Origin: BOG-1184 sp049514575
GTDB lineage: Bacteria > Fibrobacterota > Chitinivibrionia > Chitinivibrionales > Chitinispirillaceae
Assembly (NCBI GenBank): GCA_049514575.1
Contig: JBEKUX010000001.1
Coordinates: forward strand, 1 to 64,000
Direction: 5' to 3'
DNA length: 64,000 bases
The notes under the pieces were generated by a model. It saw only the letters and a list, made by a program, of their open reading frames with translations. It did not search any database and was not told the origin of the DNA. Both the position numbers and the translations under genes were made by a program. How positions within the stretch are numbered: position 1 is the stretch's first letter; the number at the start of each line of letters is the position of its first letter. Below are positions 16,544 through 25,355 of the stretch, one piece after another.

Positions 16544-17187
16544 TATTTAGCCTTATGAGGTGGTATGAACTTATGTATACATCATACCTAAAGCCCCGAA
16601 GAATACCTACACAATATTTTACTAACGGTAATATTTTATTTGAGTATGCTCATGGTAAGCATTACGTAGTGGTATGCAACCCAGCCCTTTAGACATGGTT
16701 ATGCCCTTTTTCAATTATAACCAGTGTAAAGTAATCTTCCTCTCAATTCTACACGGCACTCTATAACTGTCGTAATGGCAGGGGGAGTTAGTATAGCCCC
16801 TTTATTTCCGCCTAAAATAAACGAGGCCGGGACATCACTCCCGGCCTCAACTCACCATCACATACACATCTGCCATCTTTCGTGGCGTGATAAAATTATA
16901 CAGTTTCGCCGATTGCCGGTCAAGGTTCTGCCGGGCTTTCTCCTTGCCGCCGTTCCAGCCTCCTGACACGCAGAGGACCGTATTCACCCTCAAAGGGGTA
17001 ATACGATACCTCCTGCGCCAATCGTCAGTTCTTGCGTGTCCTACGATGCCCGCTCGGATATTTTTTTAGTAAAAAAAACTCGTATGCAGTGGTGTTCGGA
17101 AGATTGTTTTTGAGTCGGGTCCGCGTCGGGTTTTTCGTCGCCTGAAGGCGTATTAGAGCGTATTTACAGCTTAAGTGCTATTAAAAT
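16544..17187. other. Gene-poor region with one strong hairpin
   Basis: No convincing gene is seen over about 640 bp. GAGGCCGGG (16823-16831) pairs with CCCGGCCTC (16840-16848); on the minus strand this is followed by GTTTATTTTA and could be a terminator. Two short minus-strand frames around 16850-17000 (for example SYYPFEGEYGP and LYNFITPRKMADVY) lie in different frames, suggesting a decayed gene, but I cannot name it. Confidence 0.35.
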
Positions 17188-17231
17188 AAAAGCTCTGGAA
17201 CCATTTGATTTTACTTGATTCCAGAGCTTTT
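17188..17231 (-). terminator. Hairpin terminator downstream of tRNA-Arg
   Basis: AAAAGCTCTGGAA (17188-17200) and TTCCAGAGCTTTT (17219-17231) form a perfect 13-bp stem with an 18-base loop, 5 bp beyond the CCA end of tRNA-Arg. On the minus strand the stem ends in TTTTATTTTAAT, fitting intrinsic termination. Confidence 0.65.
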
Positions 17232-17235
17232 TAGA

Positions 17236-17312
17236 TGGTACGCCCTGCAGGAGTCGAACCTGCGACCTACGGATTAGAAATCCGTAGCTCTATCCAACTG
17301 AGCTAAGGGCGC
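17236..17312 (-). tRNA. tRNA-Arg (anticodon TCT)
   Basis: The minus strand folds as a full cloverleaf: acceptor GCGCCCT with AGGGCGT, D-arm AGCTCAGTTGGATAGAGCT, anticodon stem ACGGA/TCCGT with loop TTTCTAA (anticodon TCT), T-arm GCAGGTTCGACTCCTGC, and an encoded CCA. It reads AGA codons (Arg). Confidence 0.95.
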
Positions 17313-17354
17313 AATGAACCCCGCTGAACTATCTGAACAATAACGAGTTAAAAA

Positions 17355-17431
17355 TGGTCGGGGTGACTGGATTTGAACCAGCGACACCGTGGTCCCAAAC
17401 CACGTGCGCTACCAGGCTGCGCTACACCCCG
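17355..17431 (-). tRNA. tRNA-Pro (anticodon TGG)
   Basis: The minus strand gives acceptor CGGGGTG with CACCCCG, anticodon stem CGTGG/CCACG with loop TTTGGGA (anticodon TGG), a T-arm with GGTTCAAATCC, and an encoded CCA. It lies 42 bp upstream of tRNA-Arg on the same strand and is probably co-transcribed with it. Confidence 0.95.
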
Positions 17432-17565
17432 GGATATTTTAATGAAAATACAATAAAAAAATACATCGGGATATCAATATCTGAAAACTCAAGAACGTAC
17501 TACTTATGGAACAAAAACGGTGAGGGGTCGATTTATGTCCTTCCTAAAAAAAATATCAAAAAAAA

Positions 17566-17594
17566 TTGCACTTTTCAAAAATTCGTATTATATT
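17566..17594 (+). promoter_or_regulatory. Sigma-70-type promoter
   Basis: TTGCAC (17566-17571) and TATATT (17589-17594) are separated by 17 bp, 33 bp before the ATG of the small secreted protein. Confidence 0.5.
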
Positions 17595-17627
17595 ATAAAA
17601 TGCTGTCCCCGCGGACAGGAAAAGGCT

Positions 17628-17843
17628 ATGGAAAAACTAATAAAAATATTTGTTATTGCGGGCCTCTCTATGGCTTTTATTTACGCGCAGTCTGTCGACA
17701 CAACAGTTATAAAGGATTCCTTGGCACAAGCCGTTAAAGCTGCAGGTACGGTGGCTACTTCATCGGGAGAGAAGAAAGCGGTAACGGCTAACAAGCCAAA
17801 ACCGCCTACAAATTGGTCTAAAGTCAAGGATCTGTTTCTGTAA
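17628..17843 (+). CDS. Small secreted protein, function unknown
   Basis: The 71-residue product has a signal peptide (MEKLIKIFVIAGLSMAFIYAQS) with likely cleavage after AQ or AQS, then a mature part of about 50 residues rich in Ala, Thr and Lys, ending in PTNWSKVKDLFL. The ATG at 17628 is preferred over earlier in-frame starts because it begins the signal peptide and follows AGGAAAAGG and a good promoter. A terminator follows, so it forms its own transcription unit. No family is recognised. Confidence 0.6.
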   Translation: MEKLIKIFVIAGLSMAFIYAQSVDTTVIKDSLAQAVKAAGTVATSSGEKKAVTANKPKPPTNWSKVKDLFL

Positions 17844-17870
17844 ACAATCGGTACACTGATAATTCGGATA

Positions 17871-17899
17871 GGGGATATTATAAATATATCCCCTTTTTT
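17871..17899 (+). terminator. Intrinsic terminator
   Basis: GGGGATAT (17871-17878) and ATATCCCC (17886-17893) form a stem with a 7-base loop followed by TTTTTT, 27 bp after the small secreted protein's stop. Confidence 0.8.
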
Positions 17900-17920
17900 A
17901 TTTGAACCGGCACATCAATC

Positions 17921-19246
17921 ATGTCCAGTCATGGTACATTCAAAAAATATAAAGGGATTAAAATCCGCCATGTGCCGCTCGCATCTCCTTTTTATAACGC
18001 AGGTTTGAGACACGGCGACCGCATTGTCGCGGTTAACGGTGATGCAGTCTCCGACGAACTGGAGTTCCGTTATACGGCGGCATCCCCGTACCTGCGGCTC
18101 ACTATTCTCAGGAACAGCAGACAGCGCACTATAGCCGTTGAACGGAAACCCAATAGTTTTATTGATATTGAGTTCCATCAGAAACCGATCGGCCGCTGTG
18201 CCAACAAGTGCATTTTCTGTTTCATCGACCAGATGCCGCCGGGAATGCGCGGTCGGCTATATATAAAAGACGAAGACCTGACCCACTCTTTTCTGAACGG
18301 CAATTACGTCACGCTCACGAATGCCGGCCCTGCCGTTCTGCAGAGAATCGTTCGCCTTGGTTTATCGCCGATTTTTGTCTCAGTCCATGCAACTGATCCG
18401 TTTGTGCGCAACCGGATGCTTGGAATACACTATGCACCGCCGATCATGGAGCAGCTCTCGTACCTTGCACAAAACAATATTCAGCTTCATACGCAGATTG
18501 TGGTATGTCCCGGTTACAACGACGGTGCGATTCTAACAAAGACCGTGAGAGAATTATTTTCTCTTGGACCGGGTCTTCTTTCGGTTGCGGTTGTTCCTGT
18601 TGGACTGACCAGGTTCCGTACGTTTGCCATCGCGCCGGTTGATGGTGCACTCGCACGGAAGATATGCAGGGACATGGGTGCGGTAAGCGATCGCGACAGA
18701 CTGAAACAGGGAAAGCGCCGACTTTTCCTTGCCGACGAGCTCTTTCTCAGGGCGGGCGCGACAGACGCGGATATCCCGCCGGCAGTTTATTATGAGGACT
18801 ATCCCCAGATCGAGAACGGTGTCGGACTGGTGCGGCAGATACTTGATAAATGGAAAAATGCCGCAAGGTCTTTCCCCCGTCAGGGGAAAAGACGAAACGG
18901 GGGAAGGTATCTTCTGGTGACGTCCTGTTCTGCGTTCCCGTTCCTGAACACTATCGTTCGTGAAATGAATCGGTTGCGTCCCGAGACTGTTGTTCATCCC
19001 GAAGCAGTGCTTAACCGGTTTTTCGGTGATACGGTGACCGTTGCCGGGCTTCTTACTGCCCGCGATGTGATACATGCGGTGCGCAGGGCATTAAAAACAA
19101 AGCGCTTCGACCGGGTGCTTCTGCCCGCAGTCATGTTCAACTATGCGGGATATACGCTTGATGGCTACAGCGCGCAGCGCCTTGCGAAAGAGGCAGAGGT
19201 GCCGGTGAGGGTTATTGATTCGGTTGAGGATCTGCTGAGAATTTAA
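17921..19246 (+). CDS. DUF512 family radical SAM protein with PDZ domain
   Basis: The 441-residue protein begins with a PDZ-like domain (about 10-60; ASPFYNAGLRHGDRIVAVNG), followed by a radical-SAM-type cluster motif with Cys93, Cys97 and Cys100 in CANKCIFCFIDQMPPGMR. The DUF512 domain follows (about 220-435; GGRYLLVTSCSAFPF). Members of this family (TIGR03279-like) are widespread and adjacent to der or gpsA in some genomes, but the reaction is unknown. The 441-residue length is normal for the family. It is a single gene between a terminator and a structured intergenic element; the SD is weak. Confidence 0.88.
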   Translation: MSSHGTFKKYKGIKIRHVPLASPFYNAGLRHGDRIVAVNGDAVSDELEFRYTAASPYLRLTILRNSRQRTIAVERKPNSFIDIEFHQKPIGRCANKCIFCFIDQMPPGMRGRLYIKDEDLTHSFLNGNYVTLTNAGPAVLQRIVRLGLSPIFVSVHATDPFVRNRMLGIHYAPPIMEQLSYLAQNNIQLHTQIVVCPGYNDGAILTKTVRELFSLGPGLLSVAVVPVGLTRFRTFAIAPVDGALARKICRDMGAVSDRDRLKQGKRRLFLADELFLRAGATDADIPPAVYYEDYPQIENGVGLVRQILDKWKNAARSFPRQGKRRNGGRYLLVTSCSAFPFLNTIVREMNRLRPETVVHPEAVLNRFFGDTVTVAGLLTARDVIHAVRRALKTKRFDRVLLPAVMFNYAGYTLDGYSAQRLAKEAEVPVRVIDSVEDLLRI

Positions 19247-19281
19247 ATTTATTCGTTCTGAATTTTACATACAACAAGCGC

Positions 19282-19437
19282 ACTATCGGGAGAACTGTCT
19301 GGAAACCCTTGTACTAACCGCCGGATTCGCAATCGTGAATTCCTTTGGGGTGTATCTGGATAACGACGCTTTGTGGTGGCATAATAAGCGAATCCGTAGC
19401 GGTCTTACAAGGGTTGGAAGGCAGTTCCCCCGATAGT
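19282..19437. repeat. Long imperfect inverted repeat between the DUF512 gene and rluB
   Basis: A 49-base left arm (19282-19330) pairs with a 50-base right arm (19388-19437) at roughly four of five positions, around a 57-base loop. Outermost pairs are ACTATCGGG with CCCGATAGT (or CCCCCGATAGT). It ends about 35 bp before the rluB ATG, so it could be a MITE-like insertion or lie in the rluB leader. It has no open frame. Confidence 0.65.
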
Positions 19438-19471
19438 CATGCAAAAATCAGGTTACAATTTAAGGACAACT

Positions 19472-20275
19472 ATGGAAAAAAAAGAGAACCAGCCGGTACC
19501 GAACATCATTCGACTAAACCGCTTTCTTGCCCAGTGCGGCCTCGGAGCACGCCGGAAATGCGACGAGATCATTAAAAGCGGCAACGTATATGTCAATGGC
19601 AAAAAAATCATGGAGCTTGGAACGAAAATCTCTCTTAATGACAAAGTGGAATACCACGGCAAGGCGGCGGTCCCGGTACGGCTACTCGAATATTATGCGT
19701 ACCACAAGCCCCCGGGCATCATGGTCACGAAACTGGACCCGCTGGGGCGAACCACGGTTTTTCAGGCGCTGCAACAGGGCGGGTTCGACGGTCACCATCT
19801 CAACTACGTTGGCCGTCTCGATTACGTCTCCGAAGGTCTCCTGCTTCTCACCAACGACGGTGCGCTCATTCACGGCATAACACACCCCCGGTATCAGATA
19901 AAAAAGGTCTACCAGGTGCAGATCAACCGGCCGCTTACGGGTTTCGACGAGGAAAAATTCCTTGGTGGCATCGAATCCGAAGGACAGGTGCTGCATGCCG
20001 GTGCGGTGAAGAAGATTAACGGTCCTTCGGGCGGAAACTGGTACGAAGTTGATCTTTACGAAGGAAAAAACAGGCAGCTTCGCCGGATGTTCGAATCGCT
20101 CCACTATCAGATACTGCGGATCCGGCGGACCAGGTTCGCATCGGTACGTCTTGACGATCTGGCGCAGGGGGCGATCCGCCCGCTCACGTCGCGCGAAATC
20201 GCCGGGCTCAGAAATGCCTGCTGGAAAACCACCGGTCTCCCCAACGGAGGCTTTATACGAAAGAGACAGGCATGA
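19472..20275 (+). CDS. rluB: RsuA/RluB-family 23S/16S rRNA pseudouridine synthase
   Basis: The product has an N-terminal S4 RNA-binding domain (RLNRFLAQCGLGARRKCDEI, then GNVYVNGKK) and the synthase domain with catalytic Asp in GRLDYVSEGLLLLTND and the later EGKNRQLRRMF motif. It isomerises a uridine in rRNA; RluB (23S U2605-type) is likelier than RsuA but not certain. The ATG at 19472 is preferred because TTAAGGA precedes it by 5-6 bases; an upstream in-frame start at 19439 would add 11 unconserved residues. It overlaps gph by 4 bp (ATGA). Confidence 0.85.
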   Translation: MEKKENQPVPNIIRLNRFLAQCGLGARRKCDEIIKSGNVYVNGKKIMELGTKISLNDKVEYHGKAAVPVRLLEYYAYHKPPGIMVTKLDPLGRTTVFQALQQGGFDGHHLNYVGRLDYVSEGLLLLTNDGALIHGITHPRYQIKKVYQVQINRPLTGFDEEKFLGGIESEGQVLHAGAVKKINGPSGGNWYEVDLYEGKNRQLRRMFESLHYQILRIRRTRFASVRLDDLAQGAIRPLTSREIAGLRNACWKTTGLPNGGFIRKRQA

Positions 20276-20925
20276 AATTTCCGGCAATCATTTTTGACCT
20301 TGATGGAACGCTCCTCGATACGCTCGATGACCTCGCTTTTTCCATGAACTCCGCGCTGAAAAAACTCGGCGCGCCGACGTATCCGGCAAGCGACTATCGA
20401 AGCTTTGTAGGGCAGGGACTCGAAATGCTGGCCAAACTGGTATTGCCTGAAAACCGGCGCAATGCAACGACCGTCAGGCAGTGCGTTGTTGCTATGCGTG
20501 AAGTCTATGCCCGCCGATGGGCCCATGCGACGAAACCCTATACCGGGGTCATTGCTATGCTATCATCGCTCAGGCAGGCAGGTGTCCGGTGTGCGGTATT
20601 CTCAAACAAGGCGAATGATTTTACGGTCAGGATGGTTGAACATTTTTTTGGTGAGGACACTTTCGAAATGGTTCTGGGCGCAGGAATGTTCGCGTCTAAA
20701 CCCGATCCGGAAGGTGCGCTGCACATCGCAGCCGCCATGGGAATAGCGCCCCATGGCTTTCTGTACATCGGCGACTGCGATATCGACATGAAAACTGCGG
20801 GTCGTGCCGGCATGTATCCGGTGGGCGTCACCTGGGGATTCAGATCGAAAGAGGAGCTGTTAGAAAACGGGGCGAGATTAATTGTTGACAATACGGAAGA
20901 GATAATAACGAAAGCATTAGGATAG
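20272..20925 (+). CDS. gph: HAD phosphatase, probable phosphoglycolate phosphatase
   Basis: The 217-residue protein has the HAD motifs in order: FDLDGTLLDTLDD (nucleophile and acid/base Asp), VFSNKAND, KPDPEGAL and YIGDCDIDMKTA. Size and cap position fit the Gph/PGP group, which removes 2-phosphoglycolate made during DNA repair or oxygenation. Substrate within this group cannot be fixed from sequence alone. The start overlaps the rluB stop, indicating co-translation. Confidence 0.8.
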   Translation: MKFPAIIFDLDGTLLDTLDDLAFSMNSALKKLGAPTYPASDYRSFVGQGLEMLAKLVLPENRRNATTVRQCVVAMREVYARRWAHATKPYTGVIAMLSSLRQAGVRCAVFSNKANDFTVRMVEHFFGEDTFEMVLGAGMFASKPDPEGALHIAAAMGIAPHGFLYIGDCDIDMKTAGRAGMYPVGVTWGFRSKEELLENGARLIVDNTEEIITKALG

Positions 20926-21221
20926 GCCGGAGCAAATAATAATAAAATATCTGGATTGGCCGGACCGTTTCTATGCATAACACTGTTATTCATAGCAAGG
21001 CCTTTATTGGTTACTTTCCTCGTGTCAGTTCCTCCCGTGCAATGCGGGTAGCAGTGGCTTTGAGTTAAAAAAAGAGGCGAATACTTTCGCGCAAATCGGG
21101 AGGAAACGAAGTGGCTACATAATTTCATGTTTGATTAGAAGGGAAAAGATCGTATTTTTCATACAAGCAGCGAAAAATAAATAAATAAACAATCCTTCAA
21201 GTCTCTTTCAAAAAGGCATGT
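20926..21221. other. Intergenic region before lgt
   Basis: About 300 bp without a credible gene. Some short complementary stretches exist (CAGTTCCTCCCG near 21030 against CGGGAGGAAACG near 21098), but they do not make a convincing long stem. Confidence 0.3.
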
Positions 21222-22061
21222 ATGCACCCTGTACTGTTCACTATTCCGGTAATTCACTTTCCTGTCCACTCCTACGGTTTCATGCTCGCCCTGTCGTTTC
21301 TTTTAGGCATCTGGATCGCTTCGGTCCGGGCAAAACGGGCCGGGCTCGACCCGACCGTGATTGCGGACGTAGGTTTCTGGGTGATTCTCTCCGCCATTGT
21401 CGGCGCACGGGCGTACTACGTGCTTCTGCATTTTGATGAGTTCAGGGGCGACCTTATTTCTATTGTCAACCCATTCCACGGCGGGATGGTCGGGATCGGA
21501 GGGCTGGTCATGTACGGCGGGTTCATCGGCGCGATCCTTGCCTCTATACTGTATTTCTCAATCACAAAGCGCCCGTTTCTGCCGTATGCGGACGTGTCCG
21601 CCCCTTCCGTTGCCCTCGGTGTCGCTCTTACGCGAATCGGCTGTTTATTAAACGGCTGCTGTTACGGTTCAGGTGCGGCGCATGGGGGTATCAGCTTCCC
21701 CATGTCAAGTGCAGCCGGGTTATACCAGCACGAAATCCATGCGGCCGGGCTTTATCCTTCACAGCTCTACGAATCGGCGGGAGGGCTCCTTATTTTTATC
21801 GTGCTGCTTCTGATCGAGAAAAAAATACCGTTTCAGGGATTTCTTTTCTACAGCGTCGGGCTCCTTTATTCTGTTCTGCGATTTATCGTTGATTTTTCCC
21901 GCTTCTATGGAACCAACGAGCGCCTCGGAAGTTTAAGCCACAACCAGATCGTCTGCATCATCTTGTTTATCATTTTCGGCGGACTGATCCTCAGGGGACT
22001 GATGTTCAGGGAAGTTTCAACATCCGGTGAGCATGGTGCGCACCACGGCAACAATGGCTGA
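21222..22061 (+). CDS. lgt: Prolipoprotein diacylglyceryl transferase
   Basis: The 279-residue polytopic membrane protein has the Lgt landmarks: HSYGFMLALSFLLG near the N-terminus, GARAYYVLLH, GGMVGIGGLVMYGGFIGA and the signature RIGCLLNGCCYG, followed by PSQLYES. It transfers diacylglycerol from phosphatidylglycerol to the lipobox cysteine of prelipoproteins in the inner membrane. This is the enzyme expected to modify the three putative lipoproteins in the window. Length is typical. Its 3' end overlaps comF. Confidence 0.93.
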   Translation: MHPVLFTIPVIHFPVHSYGFMLALSFLLGIWIASVRAKRAGLDPTVIADVGFWVILSAIVGARAYYVLLHFDEFRGDLISIVNPFHGGMVGIGGLVMYGGFIGAILASILYFSITKRPFLPYADVSAPSVALGVALTRIGCLLNGCCYGSGAAHGGISFPMSSAAGLYQHEIHAAGLYPSQLYESAGGLLIFIVLLLIEKKIPFQGFLFYSVGLLYSVLRFIVDFSRFYGTNERLGSLSHNQIVCIILFIIFGGLILRGLMFREVSTSGEHGAHHGNNG

Positions 22062-22770
22062 ACAGTATCTGAAGGTGTTTTCACGGCGGCTGGTTGATTA
22101 TCTTTTCCCGCCGCTCTGCATCATCTGCGACCGGCCGCGTCTTCCTCACGATCGATGGCTGTGCGAAAACTGCAAAAGCAACCTGCGGGAAAATCACGAA
22201 CGCCGCGATCCGTGCCCCCGTTGCGGCATGAACCGTAAGCTCAGCCACTGCGCCTGCACCCATGAGTGGAAACACCCGTTCGAGAGTGTCTACTCGATCC
22301 TTGACTTCGACAACAATGTGCAGGCAATCATGCATCAGATTAAATACCGGGGGAAACGGCGTTTTACCATCTATTTCGGCGCATTGCTCGTCAACAGCGT
22401 TCCGCAGCAGGTGTTCGACGCTGTTGACGCATGTATCGCGGTGCCGCTGCACCCGAACCGCCAGCAGAAACGCGGCTATAATCAATCATCGCTTCTGGCA
22501 AGAGGCATCGGCTGCAGCCCGCTGCTCGAAGGAGTTTTACTGCGGACCAGAAATACCGGCTCGCAGACAAATCTTGACAGAGCGCAGCGGTTACAAAATA
22601 TGGAGGGATCATTTGCGGTCGTCCCTGAACAGGCCGGAAAAATCAGGGGAAAACGCCTTATGCTTGTCGATGACATCGTGACTACGGGCGCCACCACTGC
22701 GGCGGCGGCGAAAGCGCTTCTTGGTGCCGGAGCCGCTTCGGTACGGGTATTATCAGTTGCAAGGGATTGA
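22054..22770 (+). CDS. comF: ComF family phosphoribosyltransferase-like protein
   Basis: The product has an N-terminal double zinc-finger (CIICDRPR, CENCK, CPRCGM, CAC) and a C-terminal PRT domain with VPLHPNRQQKRGYNQS and the PRPP-binding loop MLVDDIVTTGATT. ComF proteins take part in DNA uptake during competence in several bacteria. DprA also occurs in this window, so natural transformation machinery may be present. The ATG at 22054 is inside the lgt stop region (8-bp overlap); an upstream GTG is possible. Confidence 0.85.
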   Translation: MAEQYLKVFSRRLVDYLFPPLCIICDRPRLPHDRWLCENCKSNLRENHERRDPCPRCGMNRKLSHCACTHEWKHPFESVYSILDFDNNVQAIMHQIKYRGKRRFTIYFGALLVNSVPQQVFDAVDACIAVPLHPNRQQKRGYNQSSLLARGIGCSPLLEGVLLRTRNTGSQTNLDRAQRLQNMEGSFAVVPEQAGKIRGKRLMLVDDIVTTGATTAAAAKALLGAGAASVRVLSVARD

Positions 22771-23483
22771 AAATGATGGTGTTATGCGAAACCACCAGAG
22801 GAAAAGTGCGACCCGGCAATTTTTGGGAACGATACCGTTTGATTGCTTCCCTTCTGCTGTTTTTGGTGCCGCCGCCGGTGTTTTCTCAGTGTCAATTTAC
22901 GCTGGCTCGCCTGAAATACGGGGGGGGCGGAGACTGGTATAACGGCCCTTCCGCTTTGCCCAACCTGGCCAAGGCGGTAAAAGAACAGACGTCGATACCG
23001 ATCTGCGATACAACAACCGTCATAGCCGTCATGGATGAAATTTTTTTCCATTACCCATTCATCTACATGACCGGTCATGGGAATGTCCATTTTACGCCAG
23101 CGGAACGAGTACGGTTGCGAACCTATCTCATCGGCGGGGGCTTTTTACTGGCCAATGACGATTATGGTATGGACACTTCGTTCCGCCGTGAAATGCGGGC
23201 GCTTTTTCCGCAGAACCCATTAGTTGCAATTCCGGCAAATCATCCTATTTATTCCAGCGTCCACAAATTACCGGGATTGCCGAAGATCCATGAGCATGAC
23301 GGGTTGCCCGCCCAGGGATTTGGGATTTTTTTCGACAATCGGCTGGTTGTTTATTATGCCTACAGCTCCGATATCGGTGACGGCATGGAAGACGAAGAGG
23401 TCTATCATGACGGCGAGAAGCTCCACCGATTGGCATTAGAGATGGGGGTGAACATCGTGGCCTGGTTTTTCAACCCGAAGTGA
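22767..23483 (+). CDS. Secreted DUF4159 domain protein
   Basis: After an N-terminal signal-like segment (LIASLLLFLVPPPVFSQ) the mature part reads as DUF4159: FTLARLKYGGGGDWY, PFIYMTGHGNVHFTPAE, LRTYLIGGGFLLANDDYG. The fold is related to glutamine-amidotransferase-like domains, but the function is unknown. Homologues are often found near MoxR/VWA gene sets, which are absent here. The frame opens with TTG at 22767 overlapping the comF stop by 4 bp; ATG at 22773 is an alternative start. Confidence 0.8.
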   Translation: MKMMVLCETTRGKVRPGNFWERYRLIASLLLFLVPPPVFSQCQFTLARLKYGGGGDWYNGPSALPNLAKAVKEQTSIPICDTTTVIAVMDEIFFHYPFIYMTGHGNVHFTPAERVRLRTYLIGGGFLLANDDYGMDTSFRREMRALFPQNPLVAIPANHPIYSSVHKLPGLPKIHEHDGLPAQGFGIFFDNRLVVYYAYSSDIGDGMEDEEVYHDGEKLHRLALEMGVNIVAWFFNPK

Positions 23484-23525
23484 TTACCCGAAAACAGAGG
23501 CCTGAACCCGCCCTTTTCTTGGCTC

Positions 23526-23554
23526 TTGACGGATACTGCCCGGCATCTTACAAT
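23526..23554 (+). promoter_or_regulatory. Strong sigma-70-type promoter before the histidine kinase
   Basis: TTGACG (23526-23531) and TACAAT (23549-23554) are separated by 17 bp, 64 bp upstream of the kinase start. Confidence 0.65.
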
Positions 23555-23618
23555 AGACTCATCACTGAAAAACCCGTCGTTGCATAAGTTCCCGATATTT
23601 TTTTACTGATATTAAAAT

Positions 23619-25349
23619 ATGATGGATCATATTCTGCAGCTGATTTCCCTGTTTCTTGTCGCGGCGGGCTTCCTGTTCATTTTGATCGAACTCTTTGTCA
23701 AATTCGACCGGACGTTTCTTTTCCTGGGCATCGCGCTCATAATATTCGGCTTTATTCCGACGGTCGACATCTGGATCGTTCCCCGGGAACATTCTCCGGC
23801 TGAAATACTTTTCTGGAAGCGGATCCAGCACATTCTCGCGCTCATGCTTTTTCCGGTAATTCTCTGGTACCTGAAAAATTTTCTCAAATCCGACATCAAA
23901 TATTTCCATTATATCGTTCTCTCGCTGGCAGTCGTTTCTTCACCTGTTTTTTTCAGCAACGCCGCGCTTTCATTAAATGGGGACGGCACCCTCGTTTTCG
24001 GCCCCTGGTATTATTTCTTCTTCATGCCTTTCATCGCAATGACCGGAGGCGCCACGGTCTGGCTTATCTTCGAAAAGCTGAAGGAGGCAAAGGATAACGA
24101 GCGTCGGATACTGTTTTATCATATGATCGGTTTTTCCCTCCTTTGCTTTTTCGGATTCGTCGATCTTTCGGTCAAACTGCTGAGCAACGTGTTTACCACG
24201 CCCTTGCCGAATTTTTTTATTTTCGGGATATTTGCATTCGGCGTGATGATATTTCTGGTCTTTACAGAACGGTTTCTCCTGCTGGTGCAGGAACGCCGGA
24301 AGGTGTCCGACCAATTGCGCGTGGCCCTGCGCGAAATGGAGGAAGCAAGCACGTTGCGGCAGATCGGCGAGTCGACGTCGATCATCAACCACGAGATAAA
24401 AAATTATCTCACCGCCATCAGTGGGTCGGCAGAGTTCATCAAACTGACCGAGAACCTTTCCGACGACGGCAAACAGGAAATCAACAACATCATGAAGAGA
24501 ATAAAGGATCTGCAGGATTTCAGTATGGATATCCTGCAGCTTTCGAGGGCCCGCATCGTCAAGGAAAAAGAGCGGCTGACCTTGGTCCCGCTGCTGCGGC
24601 AGTGCATCGGCAGCTATTTCCCTGACCAGCGTGAACGGATCGTCCTCGAAACGCGGGACGAGACCGGTACGATTCGTGGTGAATGGAACAAACTGGAACA
24701 TGTGTTCGTCAATATTTTTAAAAATGCCTTTGAGGCCGAAGCCACAAAAATCAAGGTACGGATGGATTCCGCCGGCCCGGTCCTGCTCATCACGATCACC
24801 GATAACGGTGTCGGCTGCTCCGCGGAACAGCTGGGGAATTTATTCAAGGTTTTTTATACCACCAAAAAAGGGAAGCAGGGAACCGGTCTCGGGCTCGCGA
24901 TCAGCCGGGCGGTCATCGAAAGTCACGGCGGTCATATCACCGCCTATTCGCTGAACGGCCTGGGCAAGGGCAGTCACGGTCTGCAGATGAACATTTCCCT
25001 GCCACACGGCGAAAAGGTTTTGGAAACGCAGCAACCGGACATCGTCCTGATACAGGACGGCATCGCCGATTTAAACGCCGTTTTGCAGATATTCAATAAC
25101 GTCAACGTTTATCCGCTTATTGTAGAATCCGTGAACGATCTGGAAAAGAAAAAAGAGGGTGGAACAATAGTCGTCGCGTCTGAAAAATCGTTAAAATCAC
25201 TGCGCCAGAGACAAGCAGCGGAAGGTTTTCAGGCGGTGATGCTGAGATGTAACGACCACACGATGTATGCGGGCGACGCAGATGCTGCTGCTCCATCAGG
25301 GATATTTTCCGAGGAGTTTGTCATTAATAACCTCGTCCGAACAGCTTGA
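23619..25349 (+). CDS. Membrane-bound sensor histidine kinase with receiver-like C-terminal extension
   Basis: The 576-residue protein has about seven hydrophobic segments in residues 1-225 (a 7TM-type sensor), then a dimerisation/phospho-acceptor domain with His258 in INHEIKNYLTA, and an ATPase domain with NIFKNAFEAEA (N box), DNGVGC (G1) and TKKGKQGTGLGL (F/G2). Residues about 475-576 form an extra domain with alternating strands and helices (DIVLIQDG, TIVVASEKS) like a receiver, but no acceptor Asp is evident in the expected place. No response regulator gene is adjacent. It has its own promoter and faces a convergent gene. Confidence 0.85.
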   Translation: MMDHILQLISLFLVAAGFLFILIELFVKFDRTFLFLGIALIIFGFIPTVDIWIVPREHSPAEILFWKRIQHILALMLFPVILWYLKNFLKSDIKYFHYIVLSLAVVSSPVFFSNAALSLNGDGTLVFGPWYYFFFMPFIAMTGGATVWLIFEKLKEAKDNERRILFYHMIGFSLLCFFGFVDLSVKLLSNVFTTPLPNFFIFGIFAFGVMIFLVFTERFLLLVQERRKVSDQLRVALREMEEASTLRQIGESTSIINHEIKNYLTAISGSAEFIKLTENLSDDGKQEINNIMKRIKDLQDFSMDILQLSRARIVKEKERLTLVPLLRQCIGSYFPDQRERIVLETRDETGTIRGEWNKLEHVFVNIFKNAFEAEATKIKVRMDSAGPVLLITITDNGVGCSAEQLGNLFKVFYTTKKGKQGTGLGLAISRAVIESHGGHITAYSLNGLGKGSHGLQMNISLPHGEKVLETQQPDIVLIQDGIADLNAVLQIFNNVNVYPLIVESVNDLEKKKEGGTIVVASEKSLKSLRQRQAAEGFQAVMLRCNDHTMYAGDADAAAPSGIFSEEFVINNLVRTA

Positions 25350-25355
25350 CATATA

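Noticed and set aside
16850..17070. Possible coding gene on the minus strand
   Set aside because: Gene-like peptides appear in two different frames with stops and no start; at best a decayed gene, so not listed as a CDS.
20926..21221. Long stem-loop element before lgt
   Set aside because: Only about 10 complementary bases could be aligned, too little to claim an element like those at 19282 or 61286.
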